This document shows, piece by piece, positions 39,184-47,965 of a DNA stretch of 49,651 bases (its first letter is position 1; each line of letters opens with the position of its first letter). The stretch is from contig NZ_DKIH01000006.1 of assembly GCF_002454115.1 (NCBI RefSeq), positions 11,734 through 61,384 of the forward strand, in the 5' to 3' direction. This DNA is from Sphingopyxis sp. UBA6723 (GTDB lineage Bacteria > Pseudomonadota > Alphaproteobacteria > Sphingomonadales > Sphingomonadaceae). The notes beneath the pieces were generated by a model. The model was not told where the DNA came from, did no database searches, and was given only the letters and a program-made list of their open reading frames with translations. The translations under genes and the position numbers were made by a program.

Positions 39184-39414
39184 TTACGGGCGTTCGATGC
39201 GGTAGTTTTCGATCACCGTGTTCGCGAGCAGCTTGGCGCACATCGCGTCGAGATCGGCATCGCTGGTCCCGTCGGCGACGTCGAGTTCGATGAAACGTCC
39301 GGCGCGCACATCGGCGACGCCGCCAAACCCCAAGCCTTCGAGTGCATGATGGATCGCCTTGCCCTGCGGGTCGAGAACCCCCGGCTTGAGCGTCACATAG
39401 ACATTCACTTTCAT
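39184..39414 (-). CDS. purS: Phosphoribosylformylglycinamidine synthase subunit PurS
   Basis: This 76-residue small subunit of the three-part FGAM synthase (PurS-PurQ-PurL) bridges the other two. KVNVYVTLKPGVLDPQGKAI at the start and CAKLLANTVIENYRIE at the end are characteristic. ATG 39414 starts the frame. It is divergent from bfd, with about 190 bases between them. purL and purC are not adjacent; purC lies at 44.3 kb on the same strand. Confidence 0.95.
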   Translation of the reverse strand: MKVNVYVTLKPGVLDPQGKAIHHALEGLGFGGVADVRAGRFIELDVADGTSDADLDAMCAKLLANTVIENYRIERP

Positions 39415-39530
39415 GGGCGCGGACCTTTGCAAGCGGGGTGCGGGAGGATGGGCGCGCCTATGCCCGCGAATCACTGTGGGGGCAAGGGGCGGCGGGACAC
39501 GGAAGCGGTGAAAAATGCCGCAGTTCAGAC

Positions 39531-39606
39531 TGCGAACCAGTCGCATCTTTCCTGTTGCGAATCCCTCGCACTATCCCTACACCACAGTTGTTGAGAAGGA
39601 TTCGCA
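39531..39606 (+). promoter_or_regulatory. Twin TGCGA-N5-TCGCA operators ahead of bfd
   Basis: Two 15-bp palindromes, at 39531-39545 and 39556-39570, share TGCGA and TCGCA arms; their centres are exactly 25 bp apart. A third half-site (ATTCGCA) lies at 39600-39606, just before the ATG. The arms fit the alphaproteobacterial Fur/Mur-type consensus TGCAAAT-N-ATTTGCA only partly, but the paired spacing and the iron gene downstream suggest iron control. Confidence 0.5.
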
Positions 39607-39607
39607 C

Positions 39608-39781
39608 ATGGTCGTCTGTGTCTGCAACGCAATAAGGGAAAGCCAGCTTCGCGATGTCGCGCGAACCGGCCAGTTGCGCTGCGCCAAGGCCGCCTATGCG
39701 CAATTGGGTCGCAAACCCAAGTGCGGCCAATGCCTGCCTTTCGCTCGCAATATCATCAGCGACGTCACCGCTACCGCCTGA
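39608..39781 (+). CDS. bfd: Bacterioferritin-associated ferredoxin
   Basis: This 57-residue [2Fe-2S] protein reduces ferric iron in the Bfr core so that it can be released. The cluster Cys are Cys4, Cys6, Cys39 and Cys42 (CVC...CGQC), spaced as in Bfd proteins. ATG 39608 is supported by MVVCVCNAIRES, the family start, with AGAAGGA upstream. It precedes bfr by 99 bases on the same strand. Confidence 0.92.
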   Translation: MVVCVCNAIRESQLRDVARTGQLRCAKAAYAQLGRKPKCGQCLPFARNIISDVTATA

Positions 39782-39880
39782 TTTTTCTTGGTTTTCCGCC
39801 ATTTTTGACCTTGGCCTGACGGGGCCGGGGCGCGTATAATGCGCCCATCCCATTCCAAGATAAAATGACAGGACGACAGC

Positions 39881-40363
39881 ATGAAGGGCGACGAAAAGGT
39901 CATCGATTTTCTGAACGAGGCGCTCAAGAACGAGCTGACCGCGATCAACCAGTACTGGCTCCATTACCGGATGCTCGACAATTGGGGGGTCGCGCGGCTG
40001 GCCAAGTTCGAGCGCGAAGAATCGATCGACGAGATGAAACACGCCGATCAGCTGGCCGACCGCATCCTGTTTCTGGGCGGTCTGCCCAATTTCCAGATGC
40101 TGGGCCGCCTGCGCGTCGGCGAGACGGTCGAGGAAATCCTGAAGGCCGATCTGGCGCTGGAGGAAGAAGCGATCCCGTTGCTAAAGGACGCGATGGCGCA
40201 TAGCGAGAGCGTGCGTGACTATGTCAGCCGCGACCTGTTCGGGTCGATCCTCGAAAGCGAAGAACATCATGTCGACGAGCTGGAAAAACAGTTCGAGTTG
40301 ATCGAACGCATGGGGATCGAGAATTATATCCAGCTGCAGTCGAGGCCGTCGGGCGAGGATTGA
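39881..40363 (+). CDS. bfr: Bacterioferritin
   Basis: This 160-residue ferritin-like protein stores iron in 24-mers with bound haem. The di-iron ligands Glu18, Glu51, His54, Glu94, Glu127 and His130 all sit at their usual positions, and the haem-binding Met52 is present. ATG 39881 is preceded by ACGACAGC. Bfd and Bfr work together. A palindrome and a terminator follow the gene. Confidence 0.96.
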   Translation: MKGDEKVIDFLNEALKNELTAINQYWLHYRMLDNWGVARLAKFEREESIDEMKHADQLADRILFLGGLPNFQMLGRLRVGETVEEILKADLALEEEAIPLLKDAMAHSESVRDYVSRDLFGSILESEEHHVDELEKQFELIERMGIENYIQLQSRPSGED

Positions 40364-40370
40364 GATTCAT

Positions 40371-40484
40371 CGTCACCCCCGCGCAGGGTGCCGGGAGTCA
40401 CGTGCCTCCCGACACGGCCGCAGGCGGCATTTTCCGGCGCCGCTGCATAAACCGATGACGGCCCCCGCCTGCGCGGGGGCGACG
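40371..40484. repeat. Composite CGTCA-type palindrome after bfr
   Basis: CGTCACCCCCGCGCAGG (40371-40387) is complementary to 40468-40484 with one mismatch. Inside it are further hairpins, including GCGGC/GCCGC blocks around 40424. The outer CGTCA end agrees with the palindromes near nrdA and GIY-YIG, although its stem is longer. Confidence 0.75.
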
Positions 40485-40508
40485 CGACGGAAAATCCCAC
40501 GGTTATCA

Positions 40509-40534
40509 GAGGCGCTTTCGGGCGCCTCTTTTTT
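40509..40534 (+). terminator. Intrinsic terminator downstream of bfr
   Basis: GAGGCGC (40509-40515) pairs with GCGCCTC (40522-40528) around a six-base loop, followed by six T. Confidence 0.85.
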
Positions 40535-40543
40535 CGCTTGCAC

Positions 40544-40566
40544 TTGCGATTAATTCTCAATAGCAA
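40544..40566 (+). promoter_or_regulatory. Fur-box-like palindrome
   Basis: The core TGCGATTAATTCTCA resembles the 7-1-7 Fur consensus TGATAATNATTATCA, with six of seven matches in the right half, and the flanks TTGC...GCAA extend it. It stands just before a strong hairpin and the gene at 40669. It suggests iron control of that gene. Confidence 0.45.
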
Positions 40567-40585
40567 GGTGAGGCAGTCCCCTCCT

Positions 40586-40622
40586 GCCGGTCGCTGCCCT
40601 ATGCAGTGACCGGCATCTTTTT
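40586..40622 (+). terminator. Terminator-like hairpin in the leader of the 40669 gene
   Basis: GCCGGTCGCTGC (40586-40597) pairs with GCAGTGACCGGC (40603-40614) with one G-U pair around CCTAT, followed by ATCTTTTT. It stands between a Fur-box-like site and the coding region, so it may be an attenuator or the end of a short iron-regulated RNA. Confidence 0.6.
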
Positions 40623-40668
40623 CGACAGCGGAGACAGAGGACGGCACTGCCGGGAGACGATAGAACCA

Positions 40669-41087
40669 TGCAAAGCAGCACCCTGATCCGGCAACTGACT
40701 CAGCAACCGCTGATCCGCGACTTGTCGGTCGAAGCCGCGCAGGCGGTGCTGGCGCTGCGCTATTGCATCGTCTGTCGCCGAGGCGACCGCGACCCGATGC
40801 CCGAGCTGGAGCGGCGTTGGGGCAATATCCTCGCGGCGCGGCGCTATCGTCTGGTGGTCGAGGCGATCGGCCACAGCTGGCCCGACCCCTTTGCCGTCGC
40901 CCCGCCCTGCTGCCCGCGCGCGAGTTTCGACGAGGCGCTGCTGGCGAACATGGTCAACGCCGTGGCGCAGGGCGACCGGGTGCATTTTGATGTGCTGACC
41001 GCGGAGATGCTGGGGAGCGATGCGCGCGAGATGATCTTTGTCGCGCTGGAAAATTTCATCCGGGCGCGGGCGCCGGGGCGGGATTAG
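40669..41087 (+). CDS. Hypothetical protein, possibly iron-regulated
   Basis: This 139-residue soluble protein has no recognised domain. It has a Cys-x-x-Cys pair at 33-36 (YCIVCRRGD) and a Cys-Cys at 81-82 (APPCCPR), which could bind metal or form disulfides, and a helical remainder (SVEAAQAVLALR, FVALENFIRAR). ATG 40669 has GGGAG about ten bases upstream. The Fur-like box and leader hairpin in front, and the location just after bfd-bfr, point to a link with iron. That link is inference. Confidence 0.65.
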
Positions 41088-41127
41088 GGGAGAACGGCTA
41101 TGGGTGGATTCCCGACCTTCCCTTATT

Positions 41128-41205
41128 CGTCATCCCGGCGAAGGCCGGGATCTCACCCTCTCGGTTTGCCGCATCGGCGAGATCCCGGCCTTCGCCGGGA
41201 TGACG
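41128..41205. repeat. Large palindrome with 27-bp perfect arms
   Basis: CGTCAT-CCCGGC...GCCGGG-ATCTC at 41128-41154 is perfectly complementary to 41179-41205. The unit has the CGTCA...TGACG ends of the palindrome family. It lies between the convergent 40669 gene and the M16 peptidase gene and may end both transcripts. Confidence 0.8.
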
Positions 41206-41232
41206 ATGGAATAAAGATCGTCACCAGCCCGT

Positions 41233-44127
41233 CTACTTCCCCGCCTTGTCACTCACCGCCTTGATCACCAGCGCCTTGTCATCGACCAGATAGCGCTTTG
41301 CCAGCGCCTGCAAGTCCGCGGGCGTCGCGGCCTCGACTTCGCGGATGCCGTTGCGGCTGCGGTCGAGGCGGTCGCTTTGGCTGGCGGCCTCGGCGACATA
41401 GGGCAGCCAATAGGCATTTTCCCGCCGCGATTTGGTCATCGCTTCGACCAGCGGCTTGCGCGCACGGTCGAGCAGGTCGGCATCGACGGGGATGTCGCGC
41501 AATTCCTTGGCGATGGCAAAGATTGCGGCGCGCGTCGTCGCAAGATCCTTGAAATCGACGTTGCTCGCGGCGAACACATGGCCATAGCCGGGAAACTCGT
41601 CCGACAAGCTGGCGGCAGCGCCTGGACTATAGCTTTCGCCAAGCTTCTCGCGCAGTTCCTCGGTCAGTTTGAGCTGCATCACCCGCGCAAGCAAGTTTAG
41701 GCGCATCGCCTCCGCCAGATCGCTGTCGTCGCGGGCGGGCCAATAGACGCGCAATTCGGCCTGTTCGGCCGGTCCCTTGTGGATCAGCGTCCGTTCACTG
41801 CGGTCCCTGGCATATTCGCGCACTCGGGCGTCGGGGCGCGGATCGAAGGCGGCGCGGCGGGCGGGCAGCGCGCCAAAGGTCGCCGCGATCGCGTTAATCG
41901 CCGCCTGTTCATCGATGTCGCCGACGACGCCGATCTCGATCGCACCGTTGGCAAAGCTGTCGGCAACCACCGGTTTCAGCTGCGCCCAGTCGAGCGACAT
42001 GAGTTTTTCGAGCGGCGGGGTTTGCGAGCGCGGATCGTCATTGGCCAATATGCCGCCCGCATCGCGGCCGATCACCGCCGCCGGGGTCGCATCATTCGCG
42101 GCATATTGCTGGGGCAGCGCCCGGCGGATCAGCGCGAGGCCGTCGGGGCGATAGCCGGGATGGGTCAGATACGCCGCCATCAACTTGGCCTGGAGCCCGA
42201 AATCCTCGGGCGACGTCAGCGCGCTGCCGCCGAACGCGTCGGTGGCATTGCCGAAACTCGGGCTGACGGTCTTGCCCGCCAGAATCGAACGCAGTTCGTC
42301 GAGGCTGTGCGCTTCGAGCCCACCGAGCATCAGCGAACCCGCCAGCGACACCCGGGTCGGATCCTCGCGCGTCGCGAGCAGATTGCCGCCATCGACGCGC
42401 AGCGACAGCAGCACGCGGTCCTTCTGGAAATCGGTCTTTTTGATGTTGAGCATCGCATTATTGGCGAAGCGGACGCGGCGGATGCCAAGATCGTCGATCC
42501 GGTCATCGGCGACGATTTTGCCCGGCGTGCCGAAATTGTCATAAGCAAAGGCCGCATTGGTGGCCTCGGTCGGCGCTGCCACCGCGACTTGGGCCGAGCT
42601 GCGCAGCGCGGCGAGGATCGCATCGGCGCCGCCCTCGATCGGTTTCTTTGCCGACACCCGAACCAGCGGAGCGCTGAACCCCTCCATCCGCTTGCGGAAC
42701 GCGGCGGTCACCGCCGCGGCGCTGAGCGAAGGCGCGGTCGCTTCGAACAAAGCCTGCGAGGTTTCGGGGCGAACGAACACAAAATCGCCCTTGGCAGCAG
42801 TGATCAGCGTGTCGGCGAGCGCATCGCTGCGCCGCGTCGTCACCCCGGAAACGGCGTTGCGCAGCGCGGTGCGGCGGTTCGCCAGCTGCTCGTCGACCTC
42901 GGCCTGGGTGAAGCCATGTGCGATGGCGCGGCGCTGTTCCTGTTCGATCAGCGCCAGCGCCTCTTTCCACGCGCCCTCCTTGGCAATCGCGCCGAAGGTA
43001 ACCTGGTCAAAAATTTTCCAGCCGCCGGCTTCGGCAAAATAGCCCGCCAGGATTGGTGAATCCTCGTTCAGGGCGATCTTGGCCAGTCGGCGACTGACGA
43101 TCGCCTCGCCGATATCTTCGGCCAGCGTGCGGGCGCGCTTCACTTTGGTATCCGGTTCTTCGATCCACGGTCTGAACGCCGCGATCGTTACCGAATCCTG
43201 GATCGCGGGGTCGATGAAATCGTCGGCCGCGGCGGGGCGCCGATAATCGACATTGCCGATGTCGGGATCGGCGCCCGCGGGGCCGCGCCCCTTCCAGTCG
43301 CCAAAGCGTGCCTTGATCTTGGCCTCGACCGCCGCCGGATCGAAATCGCCGACCATCACCAGCGTTGCGCGCTCGGGGCGGTAATAACGGTCGTACAGGT
43401 CGCGAAGGCGCGCCGCGGGAGCGGTGCGAATCACCTCTTCGGTGCCGACCGGAATTCGGCTCGCGACCTTCATCCCCTGCATCTGGAAATCGAGCTGATC
43501 GATGAGGTTGCGCAGCTGATATGTGTCGCGCGCGCGGCGCTCGGACAAGATGATACCGCGTTCGCGGTCGACCGCGGCGGGATCGATGGTCAGCTCGCTG
43601 CCCGTTTCGCGCATCAGCATCAGCCCGGTATCGATCAGGTCGTCCGAAGCGTTGGGCAGATCGAGCTTGTAGATCGTCTCGTCGAAGCCGGTCGAGGCGT
43701 TGGTGTCGGCGCCGAACGCCAGCCCCTTGCGCTCAAGCAGCTTGATCATCTCGCCCTCCGGCACATTGGTCGAGCCGTTGAACGCCATATGTTCGAGGAA
43801 ATGGGCGAGCCCGCGCTGGTCGTCGGCCTCTGCAAAGCTGCCGACGTCGAACCGCATCCGCAGCACGACGCTGTCCTTGGGCGTAGTGTTTTGCAGCAGC
43901 GCATATTTCATCCCGTTGGGCAGCACGCCGAACAGGATGTTCGGATCGACCGGCACATCGCTGGCCGCAAATTTCCACGCCTTGGCTGCTTCGGTTTGCG
44001 GATTGGCGGCGGCCGTCGCGGCGGTCGGCGCCGGCGCTTCGCGGGCGTAGGCCGGTGCGGCAATGACGGCAAGCAGGACGAGGGGCGAAAGCGCGGTCGA
44101 AGCGCGCCGAACAAGGGAGCTAGACAT
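41233..44127 (-). CDS. M16-family zinc metallopeptidase, periplasmic
   Basis: This 964-residue protein has a signal peptide (about 1-29) and two M16 halves. The catalytic inverted zinc motif is His109-Phe-Leu-Glu112-His113 (GLAHFLEHMAFNGS), followed by the further Glu expected in the ETIYKLDLP region. The C-terminal half (from about residue 530) lacks the catalytic motif, as usual in M16 proteins. Peptidases of this type degrade or process small proteins in the periplasm. The 3' end faces a palindrome. The gap 44128-44306 contains no gene. Confidence 0.93.
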   Translation of the reverse strand: MSSSLVRRASTALSPLVLLAVIAAPAYAREAPAPTAATAAANPQTEAAKAWKFAASDVPVDPNILFGVLPNGMKYALLQNTTPKDSVVLRMRFDVGSFAEADDQRGLAHFLEHMAFNGSTNVPEGEMIKLLERKGLAFGADTNASTGFDETIYKLDLPNASDDLIDTGLMLMRETGSELTIDPAAVDRERGIILSERRARDTYQLRNLIDQLDFQMQGMKVASRIPVGTEEVIRTAPAARLRDLYDRYYRPERATLVMVGDFDPAAVEAKIKARFGDWKGRGPAGADPDIGNVDYRRPAAADDFIDPAIQDSVTIAAFRPWIEEPDTKVKRARTLAEDIGEAIVSRRLAKIALNEDSPILAGYFAEAGGWKIFDQVTFGAIAKEGAWKEALALIEQEQRRAIAHGFTQAEVDEQLANRRTALRNAVSGVTTRRSDALADTLITAAKGDFVFVRPETSQALFEATAPSLSAAAVTAAFRKRMEGFSAPLVRVSAKKPIEGGADAILAALRSSAQVAVAAPTEATNAAFAYDNFGTPGKIVADDRIDDLGIRRVRFANNAMLNIKKTDFQKDRVLLSLRVDGGNLLATREDPTRVSLAGSLMLGGLEAHSLDELRSILAGKTVSPSFGNATDAFGGSALTSPEDFGLQAKLMAAYLTHPGYRPDGLALIRRALPQQYAANDATPAAVIGRDAGGILANDDPRSQTPPLEKLMSLDWAQLKPVVADSFANGAIEIGVVGDIDEQAAINAIAATFGALPARRAAFDPRPDARVREYARDRSERTLIHKGPAEQAELRVYWPARDDSDLAEAMRLNLLARVMQLKLTEELREKLGESYSPGAAASLSDEFPGYGHVFAASNVDFKDLATTRAAIFAIAKELRDIPVDADLLDRARKPLVEAMTKSRRENAYWLPYVAEAASQSDRLDRSRNGIREVEAATPADLQALAKRYLVDDKALVIKAVSDKAGK

Positions 44128-44306
44128 CGGAACGATGTGGCCACCGCCGCGCGCGCGGTCAAGCCAAGGCTATGCCAAAGCACCGAGGACTTTGACGAAC
44201 GACGTGCGCTTGTCCGATCCTGACCGCACCGATGTGGACGGCCATCGAACCGTTCGGGTCGCGCAAAGTCGGGATACGAACGGGATTAACGGGCCCGCGT
44301 TGAAGC

Positions 44307-45086
44307 TTAGCTGCCTTTTTTCTTGCGGTGGCTTTCGAGATCGAGCACCGCATTGTCGCCGCCCTCCGGCAGCAGGCCCAGGCGCCGGGCGACTTCCTGA
44401 TAGGCTTCGACCTCACCGCCGAGGTCGCGGCGGAAGCGATCCTTGTCGAGTTTTTCGTTCGTCGTCATGTCCCACAGGCGGCAGCCGTCGGGGCTGATTT
44501 CGTCGGCCAGGATGATGCGGCTGAAATCGCCATCGTACAGCCGCCCGAATTCGAGCTTGAAATCGACGAGCCGGATGCCGACCGCCGCGAACATGCCCGA
44601 CATGAAGTCGTTGATGCGGATCGCCATGTCCTGGATATCGTGCAATTCTTCCTGGCTGCACCAGTTGAAGCAGGCGATATGCTCCTCGGCCACCAGCGGG
44701 TCACCGAGCGCATCGTCCTTGTAGCAATACTCGATCAGGGTGCGGGGAAGCTGCGTGCCTTCCTCGATCCCGAGCCGCTTCGACAGCGTCCCCGCGGCCA
44801 CGTTGCGCACGATGACTTCGATTGGCACGATCTCGACCTGGCGGATCAGCTGTTCGCGCATGTTCAGGCGGCGGATGAAATGATGCGGCACGCCGATATT
44901 GCCGAGCAGCGTGAACACATGCTCCGAAATCCGGTTGTTGAGCACGCCCTTGCCGCTGATCGTGCCCTTTTTCTGGGCGTTGAAAGCGGTCGCGTCGTCC
45001 TTGAAATACTGAATCAGCGTCCCGGGTTCGGGGCCTTCATACAGGATTTTGGCTTTGCCTTCGTAGATCTGGCGGCGACGGGACAT
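44307..45086 (-). CDS. purC: Phosphoribosylaminoimidazole-succinocarboxamide synthase
   Basis: PurC (SAICAR synthase) joins aspartate to CAIR in purine synthesis. The 259-residue protein shows YEGKAKILYEG at the start, FNAQKKGTISGKGVLNN, then VRNVAAGTLSKRLG, and the ADEISPDGCRLWD signature. ATG 45086 gives MSRRRQIYEGKAK. It is on the same strand as purS and purQ but 4.9 kb away, so in this window they are not in a continuous operon. A short gap follows (45087-45331) with no gene. Confidence 0.96.
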   Translation of the reverse strand: MSRRRQIYEGKAKILYEGPEPGTLIQYFKDDATAFNAQKKGTISGKGVLNNRISEHVFTLLGNIGVPHHFIRRLNMREQLIRQVEIVPIEVIVRNVAAGTLSKRLGIEEGTQLPRTLIEYCYKDDALGDPLVAEEHIACFNWCSQEELHDIQDMAIRINDFMSGMFAAVGIRLVDFKLEFGRLYDGDFSRIILADEISPDGCRLWDMTTNEKLDKDRFRRDLGGEVEAYQEVARRLGLLPEGGDNAVLDLESHRKKKGS

Positions 45087-45331
45087 GGCGTACAAACTTT
45101 CTGCCGGAACCAAATGAATGGCCCCGGCAAGCGACTCAGGGAGAGGCGGCGCCGGGGCGGTCGGGCGGCCTATAGCGGCAAAGCGGGGGCGCGTCATCCC
45201 TCGCTTCTCTCTATCCTTCTCCCAATGGGCGAGGGAATGTCGCTACGACGCTCGCCCTTACGTTTACGTCAACTAGAGCTTGCGCTCGCCCGCCTCTCTT
45301 GCAACCATGGCCGCAACCAAGGGAGAGAGAT

Positions 45332-46255
45332 ATGAGCTTCGACCAGATTCGCCTCGACCGCCACGAAGGCATCGCGCTGCTGACGCTCCACCGGCCCGAC
45401 CGGATGAACGCCTTTACCACGGAAATGATGCTGGAGATTGTCGCCGCGCTCGACGAATGCGACGCCGACGACGCCGTGCGCGCGGTGGTTTTTACCGGGT
45501 CAGGCGACCGCGCCTATTGCGCCGGGGCCGACTTGGGCCAAGGCGCCGCAACGTTCGACTATGACAAGCGCACCGACAAGGCGGCGCTGCTGCCCGACGG
45601 CATGTCTGCGAGTCCGGTCGCCGATGACGGCACAATCGACTGGTCGCATCCGTTGATCCGCGATTCGGGCGGGCGGGTGTCGATGCGCATCTTCGACTGC
45701 AAAAAGCCGGTGCTGGGCGCGATCAACGGCGCCGCGGTGGGCATCGGCGCGACGATGACATTGTCGATGGACGCGCGGTTGGCCAGTGAAACGGCGCGTT
45801 ATGGGTTTGTGTTTGCACGGCGCGGGATCGTGCCGGAAGCCGCGTCGAGCTGGTTCCTGCCGCGGCTGGTCGGCATCCAGAATGCGGTCGACTGGTGCTA
45901 TTCAGGCCGGCTGATCGATGCCGCCGAAGCGCATGAGAAAGGGCTGGTGCAATCGGTCCACGCGCCCGGCGCGCTGATCGATGCCGCGATCGCCAAGGCG
46001 CGCGAACTGACCGACCATAGCGCGCCGGTATCGGTCGCGCTGACGCGTCATATGCTGTGGCGGATGCTGGGCGCGCCGCACCCGATGAGCGCGCACCGCT
46101 GGGACAGCCGCGCGATCTTTGCACGCGGGCGCAGTGCCGACGCGGCAGAGGGCGTGTCGAGTTTCCTCGAAAAACGTCCGGCGAATTTCACGGTCAGCGT
46201 CGCCAACGATTATCCGTGGTTCGGCGAGTTCGAGGACACGCCGCCCTATAGCTAG
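45332..46255 (+). CDS. Enoyl-CoA hydratase/isomerase family protein
   Basis: This 307-residue crotonase-fold protein has the N-terminal hydrophobic strand ALLTLHRPDRMNAF, the oxyanion loop CAGADL, and PVLGAINGAAVGIGATM for CoA binding. It is longer than the usual 260 because of an insert after the CAGADL loop (about residues 72-115) and a C-terminal tail. The Glu expected for hydration is not clearly placed, so it may be an isomerase or hydrolase. AGGGAGAGAG precedes ATG 45332. The stop overlaps phoD by 4 bases. Confidence 0.85.
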   Translation: MSFDQIRLDRHEGIALLTLHRPDRMNAFTTEMMLEIVAALDECDADDAVRAVVFTGSGDRAYCAGADLGQGAATFDYDKRTDKAALLPDGMSASPVADDGTIDWSHPLIRDSGGRVSMRIFDCKKPVLGAINGAAVGIGATMTLSMDARLASETARYGFVFARRGIVPEAASSWFLPRLVGIQNAVDWCYSGRLIDAAEAHEKGLVQSVHAPGALIDAAIAKARELTDHSAPVSVALTRHMLWRMLGAPHPMSAHRWDSRAIFARGRSADAAEGVSSFLEKRPANFTVSVANDYPWFGEFEDTPPYS

Positions 46256-47883
46256 GCCGCGTCATATTTGCGCCGCCCGCGTGCCGCGGTCATACTGTGC
46301 GTGTTTTTCAGTGCTGGCGTGTGCGTGCGGATCGTTTCGACATTGTGCCAGTTGGCAGTGACCCGGTCGCGAGTCAGCTGGACGGTCACATATCCGCGAT
46401 CCTGGGTGTTTGCCCATTTCAGCTGCGGCGACGAACGGCGGAGCGCGGCAACCCGCGCCTCGTCGGAGACGCCCTTGATATAGGATTCAAAGCCCGGCGA
46501 GGTGACGCTGTGTCCGGCGATCTCGATCCCCGCCGGTCGGCCGTCCTCGGCCAGGTCGAGCGCCCAGGCGTTGTGCGTGTCGCCGGTCAAGGTGACAAGG
46601 TCGGCATCGGCGCGCTGCGCCGCGGCGAGCAGCCGGCTGCGCGCCGCGGGATAGCCGTCCCAGGCGTCGAGATTCAGCGGCAGCCCGGCCTTTGCGGCCA
46701 ATTGCCCCGCCTCGACCCGGCGGCGAATAAAGTCAGGCTGGTTGCCGCCGAACCAATCGCGGGTTTCCGGCGGGGTGAAGATGGTGCCCATCACCACCTG
46801 CTGCGCGCAAACCTGCCAGCGGGTGCCCGCCTTGGTCGAGGCCGCGAAGCCGCCGAACAGCCATTTTTCCTGTTCCGTGCCCAGCATCTGGCGCGCCGGA
46901 TCGCGATAGGTGGTTTCGGCAAATTGTTTCAGCTTTGCCGCGGCATCGCCGCCGCCCGCGATAATCGCGTCGACTTCGAACTGGCGGTCGCGCGCGGTGA
47001 CGCGCGTTTCGGGCAGGAAGATCGTTGCCAGATCGCCGACCTGATACTGGCGCCAGCGCGCGTCGGCGACCGGCATCCATTCGCGATAGACGCGTTCGGC
47101 GGCGATCACACGATCCGCCCACTCGCCTTCGCCCGCATTGTGGTTTTCAGCGCCCCCCTTCCACGCGTCGTTGGTCATCTCATGATCATCCCACTGGGCG
47201 ATCATCGGGAACAGCGCATGCAGCCGCGCGAGGTCGGGGTCGCTGCGGTAGGCAGCGTAGCGCAGACGATAGTCCGCGAGCGCCACCATTTCGTGCGCCG
47301 GCTGGATCTCGCGACCCGGCAGCGCCTGTTTGAGCGAAGGATAATCGCCGATCGGATATTCGTAGAGATAGTCGCCGGCATGAACGACGAGGTCGATGTC
47401 CTGCCGCGCCGCGGCATGGGCATAGGCGTTGAACCAGCCGAAGGGCAGGTTCGAACAGGAAAAGAGCGCCATGTTGAACGCACCGGTCGGCCCGTCGGGC
47501 AGGGTGCGGGTGCGACCGGTCAGCGACGTCGTCCCGTCGGGGGCGATGAAGCGATAAAAATACCAGCGGCCCGGTTCGAGGCCGGAAACAATCAGCTTCG
47601 CGGTGTGGTCACGATCGCCGGTCGCGATGACATTGCCGCCGCCGACAATTTTGGCGAAGTCCGACGTCTCGGACATTTCGGCGGTCAGCGTCGTATCGCT
47701 TGCCGCGGCATAGCGTGTCCACAACAGCACCGAATTCGCCGCCGGTTCGCCGCTCGCGACGCCATGCGTAAAGCCCTGCGCCATCATCGCTTTCGCGGCG
47801 CCGGGCAGCGACAGCGCCGCCAGTCCCGCCGTCCCAAGTGCGATCAACTGACGCCGATCCATTTCGCCCCATTGGTGATGCAT
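46252..47883 (-). CDS. PhoD-like alkaline phosphatase, Tat-exported
   Basis: This roughly 543-residue metallophosphatase has a twin-Arg signal (DRRQLIALGTAGLAALSLPG) and the PhoD motifs HAGDYLYEYPIG, WDDHEMTNDAW and TGDTHNAWALD, for Fe/Ca-dependent phosphodiester and phosphomonoester cleavage. The N-terminal Ig-like domain (FTHGVASGEP) is also present. The start chosen is ATG 47883, because GAGGAGA stands seven bases upstream; a GTG at 47886 and an ATG at 47862 are in frame. Confidence 0.9.
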   Translation of the reverse strand: MHHQWGEMDRRQLIALGTAGLAALSLPGAAKAMMAQGFTHGVASGEPAANSVLLWTRYAAASDTTLTAEMSETSDFAKIVGGGNVIATGDRDHTAKLIVSGLEPGRWYFYRFIAPDGTTSLTGRTRTLPDGPTGAFNMALFSCSNLPFGWFNAYAHAAARQDIDLVVHAGDYLYEYPIGDYPSLKQALPGREIQPAHEMVALADYRLRYAAYRSDPDLARLHALFPMIAQWDDHEMTNDAWKGGAENHNAGEGEWADRVIAAERVYREWMPVADARWRQYQVGDLATIFLPETRVTARDRQFEVDAIIAGGGDAAAKLKQFAETTYRDPARQMLGTEQEKWLFGGFAASTKAGTRWQVCAQQVVMGTIFTPPETRDWFGGNQPDFIRRRVEAGQLAAKAGLPLNLDAWDGYPAARSRLLAAAQRADADLVTLTGDTHNAWALDLAEDGRPAGIEIAGHSVTSPGFESYIKGVSDEARVAALRRSSPQLKWANTQDRGYVTVQLTRDRVTANWHNVETIRTHTPALKNTHSMTAARGRRKYDAA

Positions 47884-47965
47884 CACAAATCTCCTCGTCG
47901 ACCGGCGGGTTCTTTGCCCGGCCTTTGTTACGATTCGGCGCGCGCGGCGAACGAAGGCCTTGACC

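Noticed and set aside
41779..43059. 426-codon frame on the plus strand inside the M16 gene
   Set aside because: It is antisense to M16 and has no recognisable motif.
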